Assembly: GCF_002311515.1 (NCBI RefSeq)
Contig: NZ_DCAO01000011.1
Span: 5,555-11,585, forward strand
DNA from: Thalassospira sp. UBA1131
Lineage (GTDB): Bacteria; Pseudomonadota; Alphaproteobacteria; Rhodospirillales; Thalassospiraceae
Reading direction: 5' to 3'
Length of the DNA stretch: 6,031 nucleotides
Part shown: positions 1 through 5,644 of the stretch, one piece after another
Position numbering within the stretch: the first letter of the stretch is position 1
Layout: each line of letters starts with the position of its first letter
Translations under genes and position numbers: made by a program
Notes under the pieces: model-generated
The model's database searches: none
What the model was told of the DNA's origin: nothing
The model's input: the letters and a program-made list of their open reading frames with translations, nothing else

Positions 1-767
1 GCCATCGAACCATATTTGCCGGGATCGTTATACTCACCCTCACCGACCCAGTCTTTGACATATCGGACATAGGGGGTAAGCCAGGCCTGTTCGCTTTTGG
101 CTGCGAGACCGGGCGACAGCATAACCAGTGCGCTGATCAAATCACTGTTTGCCTGTTGTTCGCTATAGACCCGTCCAATCAGGGCGGCCCCGGTCGAAAA
201 GCCCATCGGGATGATGTGATCAATCTCGTCCCCAAAGCTGTTCATGCCGAAACGAACGGTTTCTAGCCAGTCTTCATATTCGACATCAAGCAAGTCCCCC
301 GGTACCGTGCCATGCCCCGGAAGAAGAACACCGTGAAACGTTGCACAGGGAAAACGTTGGCGGAGATCATCACGGATGTCACTTAACCAATAAGGGCTGT
401 CGGTCAGGCCATGTACCATCAAAAAGCCAACACCATTTCCCTGTGCAGGGTCGGTTTCTTCGTTGGCAGTGCAGGTGTTGCTCACCGGTCCAAGCGCGAA
501 AGGTGCACGCATATCGACAACCTGATCAAGCGTATGAATGCCAAACGGTTTTTCTTCATGCGCAAATCGTGTCGTGGAAAGGACGTCGCGGAGTTGCTGG
601 CGTATGGAGCGGACATAATCTTCAAACGGCAATCCTTCGGCGGGCGGAGCAATCGCGGCACCGGATGGCGAAAGTGGGTCGGCTGAGTTTGCGCAGGCAC
701 CTGTCGTCAAAAGTCCCAGCAGGGCAAGGGATGCCAAACCAGTCTGAATTATGCGGGACGTACCCAT
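1..767 (-). CDS. Exported or lipoprotein alpha/beta-fold hydrolase (esterase/lipase-like), 3' end outside the window
   Basis: The first 255 residues are visible, read leftward from an ATG at 767-765; the C-terminus lies beyond position 1. GGAG (minus strand, 779-776) sits 8 nt before the ATG and supports this start. Residues 1-26 look like a secretion signal: a short basic start, a hydrophobic core (LASLALLGLL, 11-20) and then TTGAC with Cys25. This loosely fits a lipobox, although ACA at 24-26 could instead be a signal peptidase I site. The hydrolase fold shows as MVHGLTDSP at 117-125 (HG oxyanion-hole motif), LPGHG at 149-153 and the nucleophile elbow GFSTG at 189-193, making Ser191 the predicted nucleophile. 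The acid and histidine of the triad are expected in the missing part. It probably hydrolyses an ester in the periplasm or at a membrane face; the substrate cannot be told. A terminator separates it from the OsmC gene upstream, so it is probably monocistronic or first in its unit. Confidence 0.85.
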   Translation of the reverse strand, partial: MGTSRIIQTGLASLALLGLLTTGACANSADPLSPSGAAIAPPAEGLPFEDYVRSIRQQLRDVLSTTRFAHEEKPFGIHTLDQVVDMRAPFALGPVSNTCTANEETDPAQGNGVGFLMVHGLTDSPYWLSDIRDDLRQRFPCATFHGVLLPGHGTVPGDLLDVEYEDWLETVRFGMNSFGDEIDHIIPMGFSTGAALIGRVYSEQQANSDLISALVMLSPGLAAKSEQAWLTPYVRYVKDWVGEGEYNDPGKYGSM

Positions 768-793
768 GATGATTGCTCCGTTCGGTTCCCGGG

Positions 794-822
794 ATTGGAC
801 TTTGTTTTTCTATTGTTGTCAG
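794..822 (-). promoter_or_regulatory. Candidate sigma70-type promoter for the hydrolase gene
   Basis: On the minus strand CTGACA (822-817) is followed after 17 nt by TCCAAT (799-794), matching the -35 and -10 consensus at 5 of 6 and 4 of 6 positions. Transcription would begin near 787, giving a leader of about 20 nt that contains the GGAG ribosome binding site. It lies downstream of the OsmC terminator, as expected if the hydrolase needs its own promoter. This is a consensus match by eye only. Confidence 0.35.
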
Positions 823-860
823 AAGATGTTAACGCGGGAAGCCACATGGTGCGAGAAACA

Positions 861-890
861 AAAAAGCGATCTGTGAACAGATCGCTTTTT
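861..890 (-). terminator. Rho-independent terminator of the OsmC gene, symmetrical and possibly bidirectional
   Basis: Two perfect 14-nt arms (861-874 and 877-890) flank a 2-nt centre. Each arm carries GCGATCTGT with a run of five A or T at its outer end, so either strand gives a stable stem followed by a T tract. It lies 30 nt past the stop codon of the OsmC gene and just before the hydrolase promoter region. It should end OsmC transcription and insulate the hydrolase; the T tract on the plus strand could also stop antisense transcripts coming out of the hydrolase gene. Confidence 0.85.
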
Positions 891-919
891 CATCAGTATT
901 GCCGCTATCAGTAACCGGA

Positions 920-1324
920 TTATTCAACCAGTTCCCAGCTGTGCGTGACCTCTGCTGCCTTTGACAGCATGATGGATGCCGAGCAGTATTTTTCTGCGGA
1001 AAGCTCGACAGCGCGACCGACCTTGGTTTCATTAAGGTTTTCACCCTTTACCTTGAAGTGCAGGTGGATTTTGGTGAAGACCTTCGGGTCGGTTTCTGCG
1101 CGTTCGGCCTTAACGTCGGTTTCGACATCAAGGACGTTTTCACGACCCTTTTTAAGGATATGAACAACGTCAATCGACGAACAGCCACCGATACCAAGCA
1201 GAAGCATCTCCATCGGGCTTGGGCCAAATCCGTTATCCCTGTCGCCATCCATGACGACACCATGTCCGGTACCACTCATTCCGGTGAAGGTCAGGTTTTC
1301 AAGCCACTTTACACGCGCTTCCAT
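920..1324 (-). CDS. OsmC family protein, YhfA subfamily
   Basis: This 134-residue protein is the same length as E. coli YhfA as I recall it and shares its pattern: opening MEARVKWLENLTF, then PSPMEMLLL, GGCSSIDVV, FTKIHLHF and LSAEKYCSASIML. OsmC/Ohr proteins are cytoplasmic homodimers in which two cysteines reduce organic hydroperoxides. The matching cysteines here are Cys48 (GGC) and Cys114 (KYC). The YhfA branch has no firmly assigned substrate, so peroxidase activity is inference. I chose the ATG at 1324 because GGGA lies 8 nt upstream and the protein then begins where YhfA does. An in-frame ATG at 1348 adds 8 residues but has no ribosome binding site. It is transcribed divergently from the small gene at 1524 and ends at the terminator at 861-890. 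Confidence 0.92.
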   Translation of the reverse strand: MEARVKWLENLTFTGMSGTGHGVVMDGDRDNGFGPSPMEMLLLGIGGCSSIDVVHILKKGRENVLDVETDVKAERAETDPKVFTKIHLHFKVKGENLNETKVGRAVELSAEKYCSASIMLSKAAEVTHSWELVE

Positions 1325-1343
1325 CTTCGCATTCCCATATGTG

Positions 1344-1353
1344 AACAATTGTT
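1344..1353. promoter_or_regulatory. Perfect 10-bp palindrome AACAATTGTT upstream of the OsmC gene
   Basis: The palindrome AACAATTGTT lies 20-29 nt upstream of the OsmC start codon, where a repressor would block initiation. Its ACAAT/ATTGT half-sites resemble those bound by MarR-family regulators such as OhrR, which controls ohr-type OsmC genes in other bacteria. No regulator gene lies next to it in the window, and a 10-bp palindrome can arise by chance. Confidence 0.3.
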
Positions 1354-1371
1354 GTCTTAACCTCTAGCCCG

Positions 1372-1391
1372 CCTTGCGCCCACCTGCAAGG
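1372..1391. promoter_or_regulatory. Inverted repeat CCTTGC-N8-GCAAGG in the divergent intergenic region
   Basis: Six-nt arms CCTTGC (1372-1377) and GCAAGG (1386-1391) are separated by 8 nt. A shorter repeat, CACCT-N3-AGGTG (1381-1393), overlaps it. It lies about 50-65 nt upstream of the OsmC start, a likely promoter region for that gene. It could be an operator or a small RNA hairpin; function is unknown. Confidence 0.3.
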
Positions 1392-1418
1392 TGAGATCAT
1401 GGAAAGTCTGCCAGGCAG

Positions 1419-1436
1419 TGGTCGCAAATGCGACCA
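1419..1436. promoter_or_regulatory. Operator-like 18-bp near-perfect palindrome
   Basis: TGGTCGCA (1419-1426) and TGCGACCA (1429-1436) are exact reverse complements around AA, typical in size and symmetry of a dimeric repressor or activator site. It sits between the divergent OsmC gene and the small plus-strand gene, 25 nt upstream of the candidate -35 box at 1462. An activator site for the rightward gene is therefore possible. I do not recognise it as the site of a named regulator. Confidence 0.45.
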
Positions 1437-1461
1437 TGAGTGGTAAGTTGTTATAGGAGTT

Positions 1462-1490
1462 TTTACTTTCCGGATGGATACTGTTCTAAT
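1462..1490 (+). promoter_or_regulatory. Candidate sigma70-type promoter for the small gene at 1524
   Basis: TTTACT (1462-1467) and TCTAAT (1485-1490) are spaced by exactly 17 nt and match the -35 and -10 consensus at 4 of 6 and 5 of 6 positions. Transcription would start near 1497, giving a leader of about 27 nt that includes the AGGAG at 1511-1515. The match is by eye. Confidence 0.42.
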
Positions 1491-1523
1491 TATTCAGATC
1501 CCTATGGTGCAGGAGTATCAGTC

Positions 1524-1856
1524 ATGACAGAGGATCCGACGCGCAGCAAAAGCCGTTTCATGATGGGCATGGAGCATGTCCTGCGTGAGATCAATCACGA
1601 AATCATCAGCCCGGCAATTCCGGATATGTCGGTTGAAAATGCTGTGCCGCTGATGATTACCGTTGCACGGCTTCGGGCGGATTATCTGAAATTTGCCTTT
1701 CACCTTTGCGATGATCGCGCAGAAGAACACCCGACGGTGGACGAGCTGGCAAAGCTCAAGCATCTGAGAGAAAGCTTTCAGGAAATGCTGGCCGTCGCCA
1801 AGGAACTCGAACACTGCATTGATCGCGGTTACATCGATCTTCCGACGAAAAAATAA
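1524..1856 (+). CDS. Small uncharacterised helical protein, 110 residues
   Basis: I do not recognise this protein. The ATG at 1524 is preceded by AGGAG (1511-1515) at 8 nt, a strong ribosome binding site. An in-frame GTG at 1440 is rejected because it would lie on the flanking palindrome and upstream of the likely promoter. There is no signal peptide and no clear membrane segment. The composition is rich in Glu, Lys, Arg, Leu and Ala and suggests three helices: about 11-29, 37-60 (hydrophobic face VPLMITVARL) and 71-100. Cys62 and Cys98 are the only cysteines. It is likely a soluble helical-bundle protein, perhaps a partner or regulatory protein. The diguanylate cyclase starts 181 nt downstream on the same strand, with promoter-like sequence in between, so co-transcription is uncertain. 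Confidence 0.75.
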   Translation: MTEDPTRSKSRFMMGMEHVLREINHEIISPAIPDMSVENAVPLMITVARLRADYLKFAFHLCDDRAEEHPTVDELAKLKHLRESFQEMLAVAKELEHCIDRGYIDLPTKK

Positions 1857-1922
1857 CGATATTCTGACCTGCACCCGTGTTTGATGTCCTGCTATTCAAA
1901 AAAATAATGACTTATTCTCCAG

Positions 1923-1948
1923 TATATGCAATGGGTTGCGCATATAAA
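1923..1948 (+). promoter_or_regulatory. Inverted repeat TATATGC-N10-GCATATA overlapping a candidate -10 box
   Basis: Seven-nt arms at 1923-1929 and 1940-1946 are exact reverse complements 10 nt apart, a spacing of about one and a half helical turns centre to centre that suits a dimeric DNA-binding protein. TATAAA (1943-1948), a plausible -10 box for the diguanylate cyclase, overlaps the right arm, so a bound protein would affect initiation. No convincing -35 box lies at 16-18 nt, which fits a promoter dependent on an activator. The rest of 1857-2037 shows no terminator or ORF that I can support beyond the leader hairpin at 2011-2027. Confidence 0.38.
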
Positions 1949-2004
1949 TACACAAGGCCGTCTTAAAAGGTCTGATCTGGGACATCACATAAAACACGAA
2001 TAAA

Positions 2005-2037
2005 GGGAGAGCGCTGTTTTGCAGCGCGCCGGGTGTC
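2005..2037 (+). promoter_or_regulatory. Translation start region with hairpin between the Shine-Dalgarno sequence and the TTG start
   Basis: GGGAGA (2005-2010), the best Shine-Dalgarno match before the diguanylate cyclase, is 27 nt from the TTG start, too far for normal use. Between them GCGCTG (2011-2016) and CAGCGC (2022-2027) form a 6-bp GC-rich hairpin with a 5-nt loop. Folding it would leave about 10 nt between GGGAGA and TTG. A weaker GGGTG at 2031-2035 is only 2 nt from the start. The frame is closed upstream by TAA at 1990. Confidence 0.4.
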
Positions 2038-3693
2038 TTGTCAGTCAGTGCGGATGTTGTGGCAACTGCGGCGTTGTCACGCGACAGTCTTATTTTTCTC
2101 GATCCGGACGGCCTTACCGTCGTCTATGTCAACGCGGCTGCGGAAAAGCAGCTTGGCGATGCAAAATCTGTTTTGCGCAAAGGTACAGAGGTCAAACAGC
2201 TTCTGGCCTATCTTGCCAAAAATGGTGAATTTACCGATGGCGACGCGGTAGCAGCAGTTCGCAACGCCCTTGCGTCCATTTCGTCGGGCAAACATGCCGA
2301 ACTTCCGGCTTTCCGTCTGGGGAAAACGCCGTTTAACTGGCATTGCGATGTCGGACCGTCCGGGACATTTGCGCTGGTGTTACGTGATGCCGGGCGCGCC
2401 CAGGAACTTGCCAAGGCACTGGCCGAGCATAAGACATTCATTCAGCACCTGATCGATGTTTTGCCAACTCCGGTTTATCTCAAAAACCGCGAAGGGGTTC
2501 TGACCCGTTGTAACGGCGCCTTTGCCGAACTGTTTGGTACGGATGTCGAAACGGCGATTGGCAAGAGAATGGCGGACTTCGCGCCCAAATCACTTGCCAA
2601 AACCGTCGGTGAACTCGAAGCACCGTTACGCGATGCCGAGGGGCAGGTACGTGACGAGATTACCTTTGCGATTGATGACAAGGAATGCACGGCCCTGTTT
2701 GCCGCCTCGACCCTCAGGGGGCCAAGTGGCGCGATTGCGGGCACCATCGGATCATTGATTGATGTGACCAGCCTTAAAAAGGCGCAGGCCGAGGTCGCCG
2801 AGGCATCCCAGCGTCTGACAGGGTTGCTTGAAAGTGCACCGATCGGGGTCGGGATTTCCAACCGGGAAAGCGGCGTTTTCAAATTCTTCAACAGCACATT
2901 TTCCAAAATGCTCGGAATTGAAGACGAAAGCAAAGCAACGGATTCCATTCTTCTTTCCGAACGTTATCGCGAGAAATCGCTAGAGGATATGGATGCGCTG
3001 GGTGAACTTCAGGATGTCGAGATCCGGTTGCGCCGATCTGATATGCCCGAGGCGCGCTGGCTTAAAACATCAATCGAGCCGCTTTCGTTCCAGGGGGAGG
3101 AAAGCGTGCTTTGGTGGACCAGCGACATCACCAAGCAAAAGCACGCCGCACGCGAATTGCAGAACAAGGCCAACAATGATGAGCTGACCGGGCTGGCCAA
3201 CCGTGCGCGCTTCATGCAGAAACTTGATCAGTGCGAAACCGTGTTGCGCGGAACCGATACACCCGCCGCAATCTTTATCCTTGATCTTGATGGTTTCAAA
3301 CAACTGAACGACACACAAGGTCATGCTGCTGGGGACTGGGTGCTGGTTGAAACCGGCAAGCGCCTGAAACGTGCAGCCCGCCGTGCAGAAGAGGTGGCGC
3401 GACTGGGCGGGGACGAGTTTACCTTGCTGTTCTTAAACAAGGGCGCTGAAAAGGAAATGGCGGAGGCGGCCGAAGCCATTCTTGCCGAAATGAGCCGTCC
3501 ATTTGTCTGGGAAGGACATGATTGCGATATTTCCGCCTCGATCGGCTTGGCTGTTTTTGATGGCGGCAATTGCGATATGAGCGAGCAACTCCGCCGTGCT
3601 GACAAGGCGATGTATGAAGCCAAGGCGGCAGGTAAGGCGCAGTACCGCCTCTATACCCCGGATATGGAACCCGACCTGCATACTGACGACTGA
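2038..3693 (+). CDS. Diguanylate cyclase with three PAS-type sensor domains and a GGDEF domain
   Basis: The enzyme should make cyclic di-GMP from two GTP. With the TTG start it has 551 residues and no membrane segment or signal peptide, so it is cytoplasmic. Approximate domains are a divergent PAS (10-116), a second PAS (134-245, with TPVYLKNREGVLTRCN), a third PAS (260-366, ending in WWTSDITK) and a GGDEF domain (about 378-540). In the GGDEF domain NDELTGLANR lies at 380-389, DLDGFKQLND at 416-425 (Asp416 for metal, Asn424 and Asp425 for guanine) and the intact active site GGDEF at 457-461. The usual inhibitory I-site RxxD, five residues before GGDEF, reads R448-R-A-E451, so product inhibition may be weak. 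Helical linkers at about 241-262 and 366-380 could pass signals from the PAS domains; their ligand is unknown. There is no EAL domain. The start is uncertain: TTG at 2038 or GTG at 2059. Confidence 0.93.
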   Translation: MSVSADVVATAALSRDSLIFLDPDGLTVVYVNAAAEKQLGDAKSVLRKGTEVKQLLAYLAKNGEFTDGDAVAAVRNALASISSGKHAELPAFRLGKTPFNWHCDVGPSGTFALVLRDAGRAQELAKALAEHKTFIQHLIDVLPTPVYLKNREGVLTRCNGAFAELFGTDVETAIGKRMADFAPKSLAKTVGELEAPLRDAEGQVRDEITFAIDDKECTALFAASTLRGPSGAIAGTIGSLIDVTSLKKAQAEVAEASQRLTGLLESAPIGVGISNRESGVFKFFNSTFSKMLGIEDESKATDSILLSERYREKSLEDMDALGELQDVEIRLRRSDMPEARWLKTSIEPLSFQGEESVLWWTSDITKQKHAARELQNKANNDELTGLANRARFMQKLDQCETVLRGTDTPAAIFILDLDGFKQLNDTQGHAAGDWVLVETGKRLKRAARRAEEVARLGGDEFTLLFLNKGAEKEMAEAAEAILAEMSRPFVWEGHDCDISASIGLAVFDGGNCDMSEQLRRADKAMYEAKAAGKAQYRLYTPDMEPDLHTDD

Positions 3694-3738
3694 ACCGGCG
3701 GGCTTTCTTTTCCACGAAGTATCAGCGCGCTTGGTTCA
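3691..3738. terminator. Possible shared terminator between convergent genes, built on both stop codons
   Basis: TGAACC (3691-3696), which includes the TGA of the diguanylate cyclase, is the reverse complement of GGTTCA (3733-3738), which includes the stop of the sulfotransferase. Inside these, CGGGCT (3699-3704) pairs with AGCGCG (3724-3729) apart from one mismatch, giving an imperfect GC-rich stem with a loop of about 19 nt. The pyrimidine run after 3702 lies inside the loop rather than after the stem, so this is not a classic intrinsic terminator. The two genes have only 42 nt between stops, so some shared device is expected. Confidence 0.25.
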
Positions 3739-5499
3739 ATCGGGCTTGATGCCCAGGGCTTTCAACAGCGGTTTGATATAGGGTGCATAGGGTTTCCAGC
3801 GTTCAACACTGGTCTGATAAAGGCCCTGTCGGACCTGTGCCGCACTGGCAGTACGGACCGAGCGCTCCGTCTTGTGGAAATCAAGCATCGCGTCATCCCA
3901 AGGCAATCCGAGATAGTCGATCAGCCTGCGGGCTTCGGGCTCGATATTGGTGACCAGATCTTCGTAATTGATCTCGATAAAGCGATCCTTTGGCAGGACG
4001 GCGCGCCAATGCGCCATCAGGTCCTCATAGGCGCGATAAAACTCGCCCAGTTCTGTCTGGTTGCAGGTATAGACCTGCAGATTGGCAAAACGTTTTGAAT
4101 AGCAAGACAGACAGGTATCGACCGGATTGCGGCGACAATGAATGATCTTGGCACCCGGTACGGAAAGCAGGATCAAGCCAACCCAGGAAAAATTCCCCAG
4201 CATCTTGTCGATGATCAGCTTTGTCGTCGGGGTGGGCGGATACATCGCGTGGACTTCTTCGCGATAGGATTTCCCAAGTTCCGCGAGTAGCGTAGAATTG
4301 CCGATTTTATCATGGTCTTCCGGTTGACTGGGGAAAAGTGTTCCAAACAGGCGATCCTTGAATTTCGGGAATGTCCGCAACTCACCCGTCGCCAATGTCT
4401 CAGGATGACTGCCAAGAATTTGTTCGGTCAGCGTGCTGCCACAGCGCGGCATGCCAACGATAAAGGCATGAGCTGGGCCGTTGTCGGCTTGTTGCGGCAG
4501 GTTTTTGAACAGCTCCGCCGGAAAATAATCGGCAATCGCGCGCACCCGCCCGCAGGCAATTTTTGAATCATAGGCCTTTTGCGTCGCCGTATTTTCAGCG
4601 AAGTCCTGACGGCGCAGCGCATTGGCGGCATCAAGATGGTGGATGGCCTGCTTTGGGTCTTTGCTGTCGATATAGGCCTTGCCAAGTGCAAAGCCGATCA
4701 TCTCCCGATCAACCTTGTGCAGCACGATGTCAGTATCGTTCAGGATATCGACCATCATCTTGATTTCGGGACTGTCAGGCTTGAACTTCATGACATCGGC
4801 CAGATCATGCCAAGCACGTCCTGATTTAGGGTTTTGGGCAATGACTTTCCGGAAGCATTCCTGCGCACCTTCCAGATCGCCCATGTGGCGTTTTGCTTCG
4901 CCGAGTTGTAGCAGATTGCTTATTCGGCGTTCCGGATCATCCGGGCCGATCTCTTCTGCGCGGGCAAGGTATTCCAGCGCTTCTTTCTCGCGCCCGACCT
5001 TAAGCAATGCTGCCCCAAGATTGTTCAATGCCTGCCAGTTATCTGGGCTGAAGCCGACGGCCTTTTCAAGGATTGTGATGCCTTGGGTAATGTGTTCGCT
5101 CTGAATAAGGTAAACGCCAAGGTCGCTATAGGTCTGCCCATGGGTCGGGAATTTCCGGATCGCGGCAAACAGGATTTGCTGAACCAGATCATACCGGCCT
5201 GCACTGGCAAAAACGCCGGCAAGTTCACGGAAATAGTCAATTTTGCTGTCAGGCAGATTGCAGGCACTTTGCAGTAACTGTGCTGCTTCGTTCAGATTGC
5301 CCGTTGCGCGGTGGATCTGCGCCATCACCATCAAAGCTGGCCCGTAGCCTGGCGCGGTTGACAGCGCCTGTTGTGCGCGTGCCTTCGCATCTGCGGCGTC
5401 GCCTGATGCAAGGGCGCTTTGCGCGGCCTGGATCAGTTTGTCAGCCTTTTGACGGTTGCGCTTTTCCGCGAAACTCGATGGTGATGCTGGCTTGGTCAT
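3736..5499 (-). CDS. TPR-repeat sulfotransferase fusion protein
   Basis: This 587-residue protein has an N-terminal tetratricopeptide half and a C-terminal PAPS-dependent sulfotransferase half. TPR-like helical pairs occur at about 17-50, 54-87, 121-152, 153-186, 190-224 and 266-297 (for example NNLGAALLKVGREKEALEYL). The sulfotransferase begins near 343. GMPRCGSTLTEQIL (349-362) is the 5'-phosphosulfate loop and CRRNPVDTCLSCYS (455-468) the 3'-phosphate motif with Arg457 and Ser465. TGEL (371-374) follows the loop and may supply a catalytic acid. No signal peptide or membrane segment is seen, so it should be cytoplasmic. Its acceptor, whether protein, glycan or small molecule, is unknown; TPRs in such fusions probably hold the substrate or a partner. 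The ATG at 5499 is the first possible start because an in-frame TAA ends at 5509. No good Shine-Dalgarno sequence precedes it. It converges with the diguanylate cyclase and lies downstream of the glnA terminator. Confidence 0.92.
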   Translation of the reverse strand: MTKPASPSSFAEKRNRQKADKLIQAAQSALASGDAADAKARAQQALSTAPGYGPALMVMAQIHRATGNLNEAAQLLQSACNLPDSKIDYFRELAGVFASAGRYDLVQQILFAAIRKFPTHGQTYSDLGVYLIQSEHITQGITILEKAVGFSPDNWQALNNLGAALLKVGREKEALEYLARAEEIGPDDPERRISNLLQLGEAKRHMGDLEGAQECFRKVIAQNPKSGRAWHDLADVMKFKPDSPEIKMMVDILNDTDIVLHKVDREMIGFALGKAYIDSKDPKQAIHHLDAANALRRQDFAENTATQKAYDSKIACGRVRAIADYFPAELFKNLPQQADNGPAHAFIVGMPRCGSTLTEQILGSHPETLATGELRTFPKFKDRLFGTLFPSQPEDHDKIGNSTLLAELGKSYREEVHAMYPPTPTTKLIIDKMLGNFSWVGLILLSVPGAKIIHCRRNPVDTCLSCYSKRFANLQVYTCNQTELGEFYRAYEDLMAHWRAVLPKDRFIEINYEDLVTNIEPEARRLIDYLGLPWDDAMLDFHKTERSVRTASAAQVRQGLYQTSVERWKPYAPYIKPLLKALGIKPD

Positions 5500-5507
5500 G
5501 AAGCTGA

Positions 5508-5536
5508 TTTAATCCCGATGCGAAAGGTAAGGTCAA
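5508..5536 (-). promoter_or_regulatory. Candidate promoter of the sulfotransferase gene, possibly leaderless
   Basis: On the minus strand TTGACC (5536-5531, 5 of 6 to the -35 consensus) is followed after 17 nt by ATTAAA (5513-5508, a weak -10). Only 8 nt separate the -10 from the ATG at 5499, so transcription would start at or within a few nt of the start codon. This fits the missing Shine-Dalgarno sequence, but the -10 match is only 3 of 6. Confidence 0.33.
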
Positions 5537-5587
5537 GCTTAGCGGCAAAGGGGTAAGCAAACTGTTAGGGCGGGACGGTGAAACGAA

Positions 5588-5615
5588 AAACGCCCGGCCA
5601 ATCGGCCGGGCGTTT
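5588..5615 (-). terminator. Rho-independent terminator of glnA
   Basis: Perfect 12-bp arms AAACGCCCGGCC (5588-5599) and GGCCGGGCGTTT (5604-5615) enclose a 4-nt loop. On the minus strand the stem ends in a run of five T, the form of a strong intrinsic terminator. It begins 29 nt beyond the glnA stop and separates glnA from the sulfotransferase gene, which must therefore have its own promoter. Confidence 0.9.
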
Positions 5616-5644
5616 CGCGTAAGCATTGTCTTCCGGATGGAAGA

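Noticed and set aside
341..769. Plus-strand ORFs of 142 and 91 codons (341-769 and 411-686)
   Set aside because: They lie antisense to the hydrolase, whose frame carries clear motifs (HG, LPGHG, GFSTG). Their translations are low-complexity and basic, typical of shadow frames.
1325..1348. ATG at 1348 as start of the OsmC gene
   Set aside because: It has no ribosome binding site, would begin within the palindrome at 1344-1353, and adds 8 residues absent from YhfA.
1440..1523. Upstream GTG start that would extend the small gene by 28 codons
   Set aside because: It starts just after the palindrome, overlaps the candidate promoter and has no Shine-Dalgarno sequence; the ATG at 1524 has one.
1518..1874. 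Minus-strand ORF of 118 codons opposite the small gene
   Set aside because: It has no convincing ribosome binding site, while the plus-strand frame has AGGAG at ideal spacing and a promoter candidate. Only one frame is likely to be real, and the plus strand is better supported.
1903..1916. Small AT hairpin AATAA-TGAC-TTATT after the small gene as a terminator
   Set aside because: Five A-T pairs without GC are too weak for an intrinsic terminator, and no T run follows.
2014..2016. CTG as start codon of the diguanylate cyclase, 4 nt after GGGAGA
   Set aside because: CTG starts are very rare, and the codon lies inside the hairpin stem. It remains a minor alternative to TTG at 2038.
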